From: a virus
DNA length: 27,811 nt
Direction: 5' to 3' (one strand)
Virus record (IMG/VR): IMGVR_UViG_3300020472_000137
Span: 1 to 27,811 of that record
Under the pieces are notes generated by a model that saw only the letters and a list, made by a program, of their open reading frames with translations, was not told where the DNA came from and searched no databases. How positions within the stretch are numbered: the stretch's first letter is position 1; every line of letters begins with the position of its first letter. The translations under genes and the position numbers were made by a program. Below, piece after piece: positions 13,757 through 21,611 of the stretch.

Positions 13757-13902
13757 AATATAAAAGAACCTCGCTTTTTAGGCGAGGTATATAAATGACT
13801 AATTAACTGTTTGCGTCTTTCTTTAGCACTTCGGAGTGCTTGCGGTTTAAGATGGCGTTTCTGTTCCTTCTTAGAATGATGCTGCCAATTCGGTATATTC
13901 AT
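13744..13902 (-). CDS. Small basic protein, 52 residues
   Basis: The ORF starts in the ATGA that ends the preceding oxygenase gene and runs without a stop through two hairpins into the next gene. The first 35 residues are very rich in K, R, H and Q (IPNWQHHSKKEQKRHLKP, then ALRSAKERRKQL), as in small RNA- or DNA-binding proteins. The last 15 residues (SPKKRGSFILCLN) are encoded by the terminator-like hairpin and its tail. That is unusual and suggests that an earlier stop codon was lost or that the hairpin acts mainly on RNA. Translation is supported by the ATGA overlap only. Confidence 0.6.
   Translation of the reverse strand: MNIPNWQHHSKKEQKRHLKPQALRSAKERRKQLISHLYTSPKKRGSFILCLN
13761..13788 (-). 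terminator. Terminator-like hairpin within the 52-residue ORF
   Basis: A perfect 7-bp stem ACCTCGC/GCGAGGT with a 7-nt A-rich loop is followed by TCTTTT on the minus strand. The 3' arm contains GAGG, the nearest ribosome-binding site to the ATG at 13756. The hairpin may end transcription, mask that site, or both. Confidence 0.6.
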
Positions 13903-14495
13903 TGGTAGTTGTAGCTTGAATCTCCATGATACACCTTACCGTGTGGCATGAAGTTCATTGCAAGGGAATACCTATATTTATCGGTATCATTTTCCACCGT
14001 CCAATGGAACATATGACTCGGAAATATTAGCATTGTACCTTTTTTGATTTGAATTTCTGCCTTACCATAAGGTATGAACTGAGGATCAGTGCATTTAAAT
14101 CCAATATCAATTTGAGGTTGATCTGCTTTCTCAAATATGATTGATGATGTATTTTCATACGGATAAAAAACAGCACTCCACATACAGTTAGTATGTTTAT
14201 GCCTATAAATCACAGAACCAGGAGATGTACGTGTCCACCAACTAGTAGTCATTTTCATTGGAAGTTCATATCCAAGAGTTTCTAGACACAAATTAACCTT
14301 AGCATCAAACTGTCCAGAAATATACTTATACGATCTTAATATAAATTTATCACTACTTGCATCATTAGCTTTATTTGTCCATTTAATATCTTCTAGAGTT
14401 TTCAAAGAAGGTTTAATCAACTCTGTTGCATCTATCTGATAAAGAAGTGTAGGAAATAATCTGAGTATTCCCATCTCAACATTTTTCTTACCCAT
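13899..14495 (-). CDS. 2OG-Fe(II) oxygenase-like protein, tandem copy B
   Basis: A 198-residue protein paralogous to its upstream neighbour at 14498-15112. Shared blocks are FPTLxY, KMTTSW, HTNCxWS, a distal FPSHMFH segment and the end MPxGxVxxGDSSxNY. Core residues are His99/His101 (RHKHTN), FPSHMFH (158-164) and Arg175 (YRYSLAMN). The first motif lacks the usual H-x-D aspartate. It begins 2 nt after its paralogue and ends in ATGA shared with the small basic ORF. The substrate is unknown; the duplication suggests two related substrates or a heteromer. Confidence 0.8.
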   Translation of the reverse strand: MGKKNVEMGILRLFPTLLYQIDATELIKPSLKTLEDIKWTNKANDASSDKFILRSYKYISGQFDAKVNLCLETLGYELPMKMTTSWWTRTSPGSVIYRHKHTNCMWSAVFYPYENTSSIIFEKADQPQIDIGFKCTDPQFIPYGKAEIQIKKGTMLIFPSHMFHWTVENDTDKYRYSLAMNFMPHGKVYHGDSSYNYQ

Positions 14496-14497
14496 TT

Positions 14498-15112
14498 TTA
14501 ATAATTAAAAGAAGAATCTCCACATACAACTTGTCCATCTGGCATATAATTCATTGCCATAGAATATCTTATCTTATCTTTTGAATTACATACAACCTTA
14601 TGTTTTAATATACTCGGAAATAATAACAATCGTCCACTTTGACAAGGAAATCCAACATCGCCATATTGACCTAATTCAGAACTTGAACTATTAGATGGTA
14701 CATGAATTGCTGGAGTATCTTTTATAAAAGTTAACATACCATTATCTTCCTCAAAATAAAATACAGAACTCCAAATACAATTTGTATGATTATGAGTTTC
14801 AATATGTCCATATGGAGCAATCCTAGTAAACCAACTAGTAGTCATCTTAAAAGAAGTTTCAAATTCAGATTCTGCTAAAGCATCATTTACTCTATTTTCA
14901 AATTCTTTAACTAACTCAGTATTAGTATTACTTAAAGCATATAAATCTTCAGATTGACCATGATATTGACTATCATTAAAAACAATATCTTTAGCTATTT
15001 TTTTTACGTCATCAATTAAATCAGAACAATCTAAAACATAAACCAATGTTGGGAAAATGTTAAATCTATAATTGCCATTATCAAATTTTGTTACGTTACC
15101 TTGAGTTTCCAT
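14498..15112 (-). CDS. 2OG-Fe(II) oxygenase-like protein, tandem copy A
   Basis: A 204-residue protein paralogous to the gene at 13899-14495. It carries NIFPTLVYVLD near the start, KMTTSWFTRIAP (89-100), ETHNHTNCIWSSVFYF (His107/His109), LLLFPSILKHKV (distal His171) and IRYSMAMNYMP (Arg182). A serine-rich insertion (SNSSSSELG near 140-148) distinguishes it from copy B. It overlaps the previous oxygenase by 22 nt, so three oxygenase genes follow each other without spacers. The substrate is unknown. Confidence 0.8.
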   Translation of the reverse strand: METQGNVTKFDNGNYRFNIFPTLVYVLDCSDLIDDVKKIAKDIVFNDSQYHGQSEDLYALSNTNTELVKEFENRVNDALAESEFETSFKMTTSWFTRIAPYGHIETHNHTNCIWSSVFYFEEDNGMLTFIKDTPAIHVPSNSSSSELGQYGDVGFPCQSGRLLLFPSILKHKVVCNSKDKIRYSMAMNYMPDGQVVCGDSSFNY

Positions 15113-15633
15113 GCTATTGTTACCCTTAATCCATAAAATAATCTAGTAGTTGATTCTGCATAATGATACAGATTTGATGGAAAAAATACACCAGTATTTG
15201 GTTTAGGATAATAGTTATAATGATTTCCATCATTATCTAAAATCCATATAGTAGATCCACCCCACTCATTATACCATTCAGAATTACCATAATACAAGAA
15301 AGTATAATGCCCAGTATCAGTATGATCTTGATGAACCTGTCCTTGAGTACCAAAAAGATGCCCATTAGCATAAACTCTTTTTAACTCTAAATCAGATTTA
15401 TCAATTTTACTTTTTATTGTTTCAAATAATTCTTCACTATAAAAAGAATCATCATCCAATTTCATCTTCCAAAAAGGAATAGAATCCACTTCTGCATTTG
15501 ATAGATTTCCATAATACCATTTCTCAACTTTAGGAAGTTCCCATATCTTACGACACTGTTCTTCAGAAAATAAATCAGAAATAATCTTTATGGAATTTTT
15601 ATTTCGTATACCTAACTCTGATAATTTAGTCAT
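15091..15633 (-). CDS. 2OG-Fe(II) oxygenase, HxD type
   Basis: A 180-residue protein related to the oxygenase at 1607-2158. Iron ligands are probably His104 and Asp106 (HTDTGHYTFLYY) with distal His157 (FFPSNLYHYAES), and Arg170 (YGLRVTIAWKL) probably binds 2-oxoglutarate. A WGGST segment sits between the motifs, as in small phage prolyl-hydroxylase-like enzymes. It overlaps the gp46 stop region by 8 nt and the next oxygenase by 22 nt, so it is the first of a block of oxygenase genes attached to the recombination operon. Confidence 0.86.
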   Translation of the reverse strand: MTKLSELGIRNKNSIKIISDLFSEEQCRKIWELPKVEKWYYGNLSNAEVDSIPFWKMKLDDDSFYSEELFETIKSKIDKSDLELKRVYANGHLFGTQGQVHQDHTDTGHYTFLYYGNSEWYNEWGGSTIWILDNDGNHYNYYPKPNTGVFFPSNLYHYAESTTRLFYGLRVTIAWKLKVT

Positions 15634-17344
15634 TAGTTATCATCCTAGAGAATCCCTTTATTTTTTCAAACTTAATAACATTAGCAAACTTATCATGCAA
15701 ATCTGCTTTATGTGATATAACAAATACATTAGCATCCTTGATTACAAAACGAATAATCTTAAGAAACTCATCTGTACCAAACCCATCAAGAGAACTATCA
15801 AATACCTCATCCATAATTAATAGATTGGTATTTACAGAATTCTTAACTCTAGCAACTTCCCTCCAAGTGAATAAAAGTGCAAGGTCAATCCTCATCTTCT
15901 CACCCTCAGAAAAAGAAGCATATGAAAACCTTTCGTGAATTGGTGATTCAATAGATTCATTAAACTCCTCATCAAGTTTAAAATTGATATAAAAATCCAT
16001 CATCTGCAAGAAACGATTTACTTGCTGATTGATAAGAGGAAGATACTTCTTAATTATTTTTGTCTTTACTCCATCATCCTTCAATAAAGAATATGCAAAA
16101 TCATAATTTATAATTTCAGTTTTCTTTGTTGATATTTTTTCAAATACTTGTTGGAGATTTTCATTAAACTCTGCTAATTTGTCATGCTCAGTATTTCTGT
16201 TTGCAAGTTGGTCGGTAATAGTTTGAATTTCCGATTCCAGATCCCTGATTTGTCGTTGACACCCAGAGATGCGAGTATTGTTTTTAGAAATGCCATTATT
16301 GAGTTTAGTAATCTCCTTAGATAAAGTGGTAAATTGACGTTCTCGTTCCTCTTCTTTTTGAATTGCATCTTCAAGTTCTTTATACCCAGATTGCAACTCC
16401 TTTGCTTTAGTTTGAACGTCATCAATTTTATTTAAACGAAATGATTCTTCTATATCTTGAGTACATGTGGGACAAACCGTATTATCTGTAAAAAACTTAT
16501 GTTCTTTAGTAATAGTAGATACTTTTTGAGTAATTTGACCCTTAAGTGTGTTTAGTTTCTTTAACTTTTTATTCGATCCTGTTACTTTCTCTTGCTCTTT
16601 TACACGATCAGAAGAATTAGCTTCTAATATCTGATTATGTTCTAAATGGGTATCTACTTCAATAGTTAACTCTTTTATTTTTCCATTCTTTTCTTCTATA
16701 TCATTTTTCCCTCGACTTTCTATTGAATTAATAAAGTTCTTTTGCATCTCAACTTTATCTTTTATAGTCTCTTTACTAAATTCTAATGTTCTTATATCAT
16801 CTCTTTGACCACGAATCTTTTCTTTAATAATATTATTCATAGCAGAAAATATACGAATATCTAATAGATCCTCAATAACTTCTCTGCGGTTTGATCCTGA
16901 TAGTTGCATAAAAGGAACAAAAGCACTACTACCCAATATAACAATCTGAGTAAATGATTTATAATTAACCTTAAGAATATTCTCCTCAAGCATTTTTTGC
17001 ATTACACGATCATCTGCCTCCTTGTGCATAGGAGTTCCATCTACAATTATTAAAAAAAGATTAGGTTTTATTCCTCTTTTTACAATATATTCTTTATTAT
17101 TGATACTGAATTCAACTTCTACAAGACAATCTTTCTCATTCGTACTATTTGCCAACTGTCCCTTATTAATCTTACGAAAGGGTTTATTAAACAAACTAAA
17201 AGTAAGAGCATCAAGAACTGTTGATTTACCAGTACCATTAGTACCAATAATCAAATTAGTAGAATTCTGTTGAAGATTAACTTCAGTAAATTGATTACCT
17301 GTACTAAGGAAGTTTCTCCATCTAATTTTCTGAAATATTATCAT
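15626..17344 (-). CDS. gp46: Recombination endonuclease subunit gp46 (Rad50/SbcC-like)
   Basis: A 572-residue SMC-like ATPase. Walker A is GTNGTGKST (residues 34-42), a zinc hook CPTC lies at 293-296 between two long coiled-coil arms, and the C-terminal lobe has the ABC signature SFSEGEKMRIDLALLF followed by Walker B LLIMDEVFDSSLDG. T4 gp46 (560 residues) forms a complex with gp47 that resects DNA ends for recombination-dependent replication and degrades host DNA. It overlaps the preceding DUF3110-like gene by 23 nt and the first oxygenase by 8 nt. Gene 47 lies upstream, as in T4, with one extra gene in between. Confidence 0.96.
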   Translation of the reverse strand: MIIFQKIRWRNFLSTGNQFTEVNLQQNSTNLIIGTNGTGKSTVLDALTFSLFNKPFRKINKGQLANSTNEKDCLVEVEFSINNKEYIVKRGIKPNLFLIIVDGTPMHKEADDRVMQKMLEENILKVNYKSFTQIVILGSSAFVPFMQLSGSNRREVIEDLLDIRIFSAMNNIIKEKIRGQRDDIRTLEFSKETIKDKVEMQKNFINSIESRGKNDIEEKNGKIKELTIEVDTHLEHNQILEANSSDRVKEQEKVTGSNKKLKKLNTLKGQITQKVSTITKEHKFFTDNTVCPTCTQDIEESFRLNKIDDVQTKAKELQSGYKELEDAIQKEEERERQFTTLSKEITKLNNGISKNNTRISGCQRQIRDLESEIQTITDQLANRNTEHDKLAEFNENLQQVFEKISTKKTEIINYDFAYSLLKDDGVKTKIIKKYLPLINQQVNRFLQMMDFYINFKLDEEFNESIESPIHERFSYASFSEGEKMRIDLALLFTWREVARVKNSVNTNLLIMDEVFDSSLDGFGTDEFLKIIRFVIKDANVFVISHKADLHDKFANVIKFEKIKGFSRMITND

Positions 17345-17600
17345 CTATCTTAGGAGGTATAACGATATCATTTGGCGTTATCACAGCGTATTTGTAATTA
17401 TAGCGTCTACACGTAATAATTGCAAGGTTATCATCAACCTCTATAACATCCATCTCTTTATCTTCCTGATCTTCAATTTGCATTGCATATCTATTAGCAT
17501 CATCCTTCTTTTGAAATAGGAATAATACTTTTTCTCCATACTTATTTGCAACAGCATAAGCACCTTCATCACCTTTTCCTTTTAAGGTAAGAAGATACAT
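17322..17600 (-). CDS. DUF3110-like protein between gp47 and gp46
   Basis: A 92-residue protein. Its core (GAYAVANKYGEKVLFLFQ, then KKDDANRYAMQIEDQEDKEMDVIEV) matches the pattern of DUF3110, a small domain found mainly in cyanobacteria and their phages: a beta strand, then EDDAxRYA and an acidic helix. The C-terminus ends in a proline-rich IVIPPKIDD segment. The function is unknown. It is joined to gp47 by a one-base TAATG-type overlap and to gp46 by 23 nt, so it is tightly co-expressed with the resection nuclease. It may regulate that complex, but this is an inference. Confidence 0.72.
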   Translation of the reverse strand: MYLLTLKGKGDEGAYAVANKYGEKVLFLFQKKDDANRYAMQIEDQEDKEMDVIEVDDNLAIITCRRYNYKYAVITPNDIVIPPKIDDNISEN

Positions 17601-18640
17601 TAATCTACCTCACAAGCTTCTGCATATATTTTTTGAAAGATACCTTTAATTAATGTTTTATCACCTTCAAAATCAGACTCATCAATATAACGATTTAAAA
17701 CACTAATAGTATTTTCATCTTCTTCTGCTACAAAATCTTCACTTTCCTGAAGAATATAATTTTCTATGATTTTAATATCATGTATTCCAGTAGAATATAA
17801 TTTATCTATAAACTTATCAAATAATTTTTGATCCGTTTTCTTTCTTACAATAACTTTTACAATTTTATTCTTTAACTCTTTAGTATTAAATAACTTATAA
17901 TTATGATCCTCATAATAAATCTTATAGAATAATCTATATGGATTATTAATATGAGAATGTTCTAAAGTTTCCGTATCAAATATTGTAAATCCTCTAGAAT
18001 CTTCACAGTCATTCCAGAACATCTCATAAGGATTACCAAGATAGTAAATATTACCAACATTGGATCTTGTATGATAATGTCCTGAGAACGTTTTCTTAAA
18101 TTTTTTAAATGGACTAATATCCATACCATGATCCATCACATGACCAGCAGTAGCAACAAACCCATTCAATTCAAGATGCCCCATACAAACAGGTGATTGT
18201 GATGCTTTGATCAATCCAAGACTTGCTTCCTTATTCTCTTCATTAATCCAAGGCACAAGAAGAATATTACATCCACCCACTTCAATAGAAGTTGTTTCTG
18301 AATAGGTTGTTATATTAGTATATTCTTTTAATAACAGATCTATAGTATTAACTTCATTCGTATCTTTATAATATGCAGTATGATTACCAACTATACTATG
18401 AAGTGTGATTCCCATTTCTTGGAGCTTATCAAAGTAAGTCTCCTTTGCCCAATCAATAGACCATAAATCTACAGATCTACGATTATCGAAAGTATCACCC
18501 ATATCGATGACAGTATCGATTTTGTGTTCTTCCAAATATGGGAAAAAAACATTATCGTAAAACTTTTTGAAATAATCATGAAAGGATTTCGATCCTTTAC
18601 GAGCACCAAAGTGTTGATCTGTTATTATCGCTATTTTCAT
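17600..18640 (-). CDS. gp47: Recombination endonuclease subunit gp47 (Mre11/SbcD-like)
   Basis: A 346-residue calcineurin-type phosphoesterase. Metal-binding motifs appear in order: TDQHFG (Asp8, His10), MGDTFDNRR (Asp49), VGNHTAYY (Asn86, His87) and FSGHYHTRSN for the last two histidines. T4 gp47 is 339 residues and is the nuclease partner of gp46 in end resection and host DNA breakdown. It overlaps gp55 by ATGA and is followed by the DUF3110-like gene, so gp55, gp47 and gp46 form one operon behind the promoter at 19155-19183. Confidence 0.96.
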   Translation of the reverse strand: MKIAIITDQHFGARKGSKSFHDYFKKFYDNVFFPYLEEHKIDTVIDMGDTFDNRRSVDLWSIDWAKETYFDKLQEMGITLHSIVGNHTAYYKDTNEVNTIDLLLKEYTNITTYSETTSIEVGGCNILLVPWINEENKEASLGLIKASQSPVCMGHLELNGFVATAGHVMDHGMDISPFKKFKKTFSGHYHTRSNVGNIYYLGNPYEMFWNDCEDSRGFTIFDTETLEHSHINNPYRLFYKIYYEDHNYKLFNTKELKNKIVKVIVRKKTDQKLFDKFIDKLYSTGIHDIKIIENYILQESEDFVAEEDENTISVLNRYIDESDFEGDKTLIKGIFQKIYAEACEVD

Positions 18641-19116
18641 CTATTACCAGACTTATACTGAATATTATCTTTAATAGTATTATAATCAGAACTTGATGAG
18701 GTTAATGCTCCTTCATCAACTACCATAACTTCATCATATCCAGTCTTCTCAATTATCTTTGTCTTAATTTCTAATTGCTTCTTCTCTTTCTGAATCCTTC
18801 TTAGAAAAGCATAATGAATAATTTGTGTAAAATACGCAAAAGGGTTCTTTGACTTAGCAGGATCAAAGTTATGAATATACTGAACACAGTTCTCTATACC
18901 ATCAGAGATCATATCATCCCTAAACATATAGTTTACAAAGTTTGGTTTATATGAAAGGTGTGTAGCAATCTTTAAAAAACAAGATCCAAGGTAATTACTA
19001 ATACGAGGTTTAGGTAAATCTTTTGATTTTGCTACAGCAACGTCAGCACGATAATCTATTAACGCTGCTAAGAGTTCTTTATTATTAACGTAATGCTCAG
19101 ATTTTTTCTTTGCCAT
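18637..19116 (-). CDS. gp55: Late-transcription sigma factor gp55
   Basis: A 159-residue protein with a sigma70 region 2-like segment: DDMISDGIENCVQYI then FDPAKSKNPFAYFTQIIHYAFLRRIQKEK (about residues 68-112). T4 gp55 (185 residues) directs host RNA polymerase to TATAAATA late promoters, with gp45 as activator. Four exact copies of that octamer occur in this window at plausible distances from genes, which supports the function. A good sigma70-type promoter precedes the gene, so it can be made before late genes. It overlaps gp47 by ATGA. Confidence 0.92.
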   Translation of the reverse strand: MAKKKSEHYVNNKELLAALIDYRADVAVAKSKDLPKPRISNYLGSCFLKIATHLSYKPNFVNYMFRDDMISDGIENCVQYIHNFDPAKSKNPFAYFTQIIHYAFLRRIQKEKKQLEIKTKIIEKTGYDEVMVVDEGALTSSSSDYNTIKDNIQYKSGNR

Positions 19117-19154
19117 AACACTTTCATATCCTTTGACTATTTAATGTTGATAAT

Positions 19155-19183
19155 ATTATAACATTAATAACAAGACTTGACAA
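19155..19183 (-). promoter_or_regulatory. Sigma70-type promoter for gp55-47-46
   Basis: TTGTCA (19183-19178) and TATAAT (19160-19155) are separated by 17 bp on the minus strand, 38 nt before the gp55 ATG. An inverted repeat touches the -35 box and may regulate it. Confidence 0.78.
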
Positions 19184-19210
19184 GGTATTAAAATATCAGT
19201 AGAATACCTT
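19182..19210 (-). repeat. Inverted repeat next to the gp55 promoter
   Basis: AAGGTATT and AATACCTT form perfect 8-bp arms around a 13-nt AT-rich spacer. It lies between the end of the upstream gene and the -35 box of gp55 and overlaps the box by 2 nt. No T-run follows, so an operator or RNA processing hairpin is more likely than a terminator. Confidence 0.55.
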
Positions 19211-19232
19211 TGTAAGGGTTGATGGGAAATAG

Positions 19233-19634
19233 CTAGCTTTCTATATTAAGTTTATATAATTCTTCAAGCTTTATACGGGCTTCGTCTACTGTTGATATAA
19301 ATCCCATTTGCGGATTGATGGATACTTTTCCATCAATTTCAATATCTAAACTATCATCTTCTAGATATCTTTGATAAAAATTAATCATTTGTTCATCTTT
19401 AACTTCTGACATAGTAACGATTCTATCATAGTTAATAATAAACATATCTTCATTAGATAATTCTAACCAAGGTTTTACTTTTACGTATTGTCCAGTACCA
19501 TTATTTAAAACTTTCATAATAACTGGTTTTTGTACTAAAAGCATAGGAGATCCATTATTTTCTTCTACGGTAATCATAGCGAAAATTTCTTCCCCTGTTA
19601 TTAATTTTATGATTCCGTAGAATTCTTCTCCCAT
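19233..19634 (-). CDS. Conserved phage protein, Sm-like fold candidate
   Basis: A 133-residue beta-rich protein. The pattern YGIIKLITGEEIFAMI, then LLVQKPVIMKV, then KPWLEL, then MFIINYDRIVTMSEV, then MINFYQRYLE near residue 100 fits a widespread phage family that I associate with an Sm/Hfq-like fold. The exact family name is not certain. The C-terminal 30 residues are a mixed tail. It is joined to uvsW by TAATG, so it is co-translated with the helicase. An RNA- or protein-binding role is an inference. Confidence 0.8.
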   Translation of the reverse strand: MGEEFYGIIKLITGEEIFAMITVEENNGSPMLLVQKPVIMKVLNNGTGQYVKVKPWLELSNEDMFIINYDRIVTMSEVKDEQMINFYQRYLEDDSLDIEIDGKVSINPQMGFISTVDEARIKLEELYKLNIES

Positions 19635-21097
19635 TATCTTTTTAGTGGTATGTTTACAATATCATAGTTAAAATTTTCTTCATTATAAATTTTAATTCTT
19701 TCAATTAAATGATTTAAGGTGTAATTTTTTCTAGACTTAGTGCTAATATCATCAGCAATATCATACAAAGTAGCTCTAGTTTTTTGATTACCTTTTCTTA
19801 AAACCCTCCCTATAGATTGTAAATTTCTAATTCTTGATTTGGATGGTGAAGCAAATATTATGTTGTGTAAATTTTTGATATTAATCCCAGTGGAAAAGGT
19901 TCCATACGAGGCCACGATAATAGCATTATCCTCTTGCTCAGTGATTTCTCGAACTCTCTCTCGGTCCTGGGTGTCCACTCCACCATGAACAAAAAAGACA
20001 TGTCTTTCCTCCACAACATTACTATTTATCATTTCATAAAGAGGTTCACCGTGTGCTTCTACCCTAGCAAATAGAATAAGAGTGTTACCTTTAAGATCTA
20101 AAGCAAGATTACGAATTAATCTATTTCTTTTCTGATGACCAATAATATATTGAACTTCATCTTCAAAGCATTCAAATTTATTCGGTGGGTGTTTCAATAG
20201 AAGCACATTAATATCTAATGTAGCAAGATGCCCTTTTTTCATAAGTTCATCTGTTTTAATAATTTTATAAGAAGGACCAAACAACCCCTCTAACACCCAC
20301 TTATGAGTTTCTGATCCATCTAAAGTTCCTGTAAATCCAAAACGATACTTGGCATTACCCAACTTAGTCATAATGGCAACAAGAGATTTAGATTTGAATT
20401 GATGTGCTTCATCACCAACCACTACATCAAATCTTTCAAAATACTTTCTTGGTAGTTTGTATATGGATTGCCAGGTAGTAATAATAACCTGCGAATCAGT
20501 TTCTCTTTCTCTACCAGCATAAACTTTATGGCAATATGATCCTACATTCCATCCATAATCAGCAAAGTCTTTATACATCTGCTCTACAAGGGATGTTGTA
20601 GGCACTACAATCAATGTATTCTTCTTATTCTCAACAAAGTACCTAATGATAGAATATATCATCAACGACTTACCAGAAGCAGTAGGAGATACTAATAACT
20701 TTCTATTATTTCTAAGAGCATCATAAACACCATCAATTTGATAATCTCTAGGTTTGTGCTTAGAAATAGCAGTCATATAATCTTTTACACCTTCCTTAGA
20801 GATCTTATCATTAACCTCAAAAGGAAGACCATAATACTTACTTTCTACAAATTCGTAAGTATATCCATGATCCTTACAAAACTGTACTATTCTATCTAAT
20901 AATCCAATATAAACTTCACCACTCTGAGTATTGAATAACCTTATCTTTCCGTCCCAATATTTCTTTTGGTACGTTGGCATAAACTTTGCACCAGGTACCT
21001 CAAAGGTAAATTGATCCGCAAGTTCATAATACACATGCGGTTCTGCATCTACTTTTAAATAGACTTCATTCTTTTTTGATATAATCAAATGACTCAT
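19634..21097 (-). CDS. uvsW: UvsW helicase (recombination and branch migration)
   Basis: A 487-residue superfamily 2 helicase. Walker A is SPTASGKS (residues 137-144), motif II is GDEAH (228-232), motif III is FGFTGT and motif VI is QSIGRVLRKG. The first 110 residues match the UvsW N-terminal domain (YWDGKIRLFN). T4 UvsW (503 residues) unwinds R-loops and branched DNA and switches replication from origin- to recombination-dependent. A perfect hairpin with the ribosome-binding site in its loop precedes the ATG. The gene is joined to the Sm-like protein by TAATG. Confidence 0.96.
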   Translation of the reverse strand: MSHLIISKKNEVYLKVDAEPHVYYELADQFTFEVPGAKFMPTYQKKYWDGKIRLFNTQSGEVYIGLLDRIVQFCKDHGYTYEFVESKYYGLPFEVNDKISKEGVKDYMTAISKHKPRDYQIDGVYDALRNNRKLLVSPTASGKSLMIYSIIRYFVENKKNTLIVVPTTSLVEQMYKDFADYGWNVGSYCHKVYAGRERETDSQVIITTWQSIYKLPRKYFERFDVVVGDEAHQFKSKSLVAIMTKLGNAKYRFGFTGTLDGSETHKWVLEGLFGPSYKIIKTDELMKKGHLATLDINVLLLKHPPNKFECFEDEVQYIIGHQKRNRLIRNLALDLKGNTLILFARVEAHGEPLYEMINSNVVEERHVFFVHGGVDTQDRERVREITEQEDNAIIVASYGTFSTGINIKNLHNIIFASPSKSRIRNLQSIGRVLRKGNQKTRATLYDIADDISTKSRKNYTLNHLIERIKIYNEENFNYDIVNIPLKR

Positions 21098-21120
21098 AAT
21101 CCTATACCTTCATAGGATTA
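21097..21120 (-). promoter_or_regulatory. Hairpin with ribosome-binding site in its loop, before uvsW
   Basis: An 8-9-bp perfect stem (AATCCTAT/ATAGGATT) encloses a 6-nt loop GAAGGT that is the only good ribosome-binding site for uvsW. The 3' arm ends directly at the uvsW ATG. It may present or control the site, for example as a target of a translational regulator. Confidence 0.6.
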
Positions 21121-21129
21121 TTTAGAGAC

Positions 21130-21435
21130 TTAATTTTGGGACTTATTTTTTATTTTACTTTTATAATCAAAAATTGCAGCTGTAACTTTACTTGCTGCAT
21201 CCATACCATCATTAGGATCAGCATTTGCTCGTGGATTCCTTGATCTCTGAGGTAATTCTGAACCTGATACGTTACTGGTTACAAGTTTTACAGCGTCTTT
21301 AGCATATGATGGAATTGTTTTTGTCTTTGCTTTTGCGGTAATTGCATTGGTTCCACCACCACCGCCACCTAATCCTGGTAAACCTTTTTTGATATTGGTG
21401 TGGTCATAACCAAAAAATTCTTTAAAGGTTTTCAT
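21130..21435 (-). CDS. Small late protein with glycine run, 101 residues
   Basis: The protein begins MKTFKEFFGYDH, an opening seen in many small marine myovirus proteins. A run of six glycines (23-28) is followed by a basic stretch (AITAKAKTKTIPSYAKDAVK) and a C-terminal helix ending in YKSKIKNKSQN. It lies in ATGA overlap with the 51-residue gene before it, downstream of an exact late promoter, so it is probably made late. The glycine-rich and low-complexity composition would fit a structural or DNA-associated protein. No function is recognised. Confidence 0.75.
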   Translation of the reverse strand: MKTFKEFFGYDHTNIKKGLPGLGGGGGGTNAITAKAKTKTIPSYAKDAVKLVTSNVSGSELPQRSRNPRANADPNDGMDAASKVTAAIFDYKSKIKNKSQN

Positions 21436-21587
21436 CCTGAAATAGTATCAAACCAATCTTGACTCATACCAGCAATAATCTTATCTGCTCCTTCATGGTC
21501 TGCAGCATACTTTTCTTCAATAAGATGTGCCACAACCCTTTTATAGTTCTCGTGGATCTTCTTGCTTTCTTTTGGAGTAGGTTTCAT
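21432..21587 (-). CDS. Small late protein, 51 residues
   Basis: Not recognised. The ORF reads KPTPKESKKIHENYKRVVAH, then EEKYAADHEGADKIIAGM, ending SQDWFDTISG, and looks fully helical. It begins 24 nt after an exact TATAAATA promoter and ends in ATGA shared with the 101-residue gene. Helical small proteins of this kind occur in marine T4-like phages near uvsY. The late promoter suggests a role in assembly or in the virion. Confidence 0.75.
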   Translation of the reverse strand: MKPTPKESKKIHENYKRVVAHLIEEKYAADHEGADKIIAGMSQDWFDTISG

Positions 21588-21611
21588 CTTCTAATATTAG
21601 ATCTACTCATA

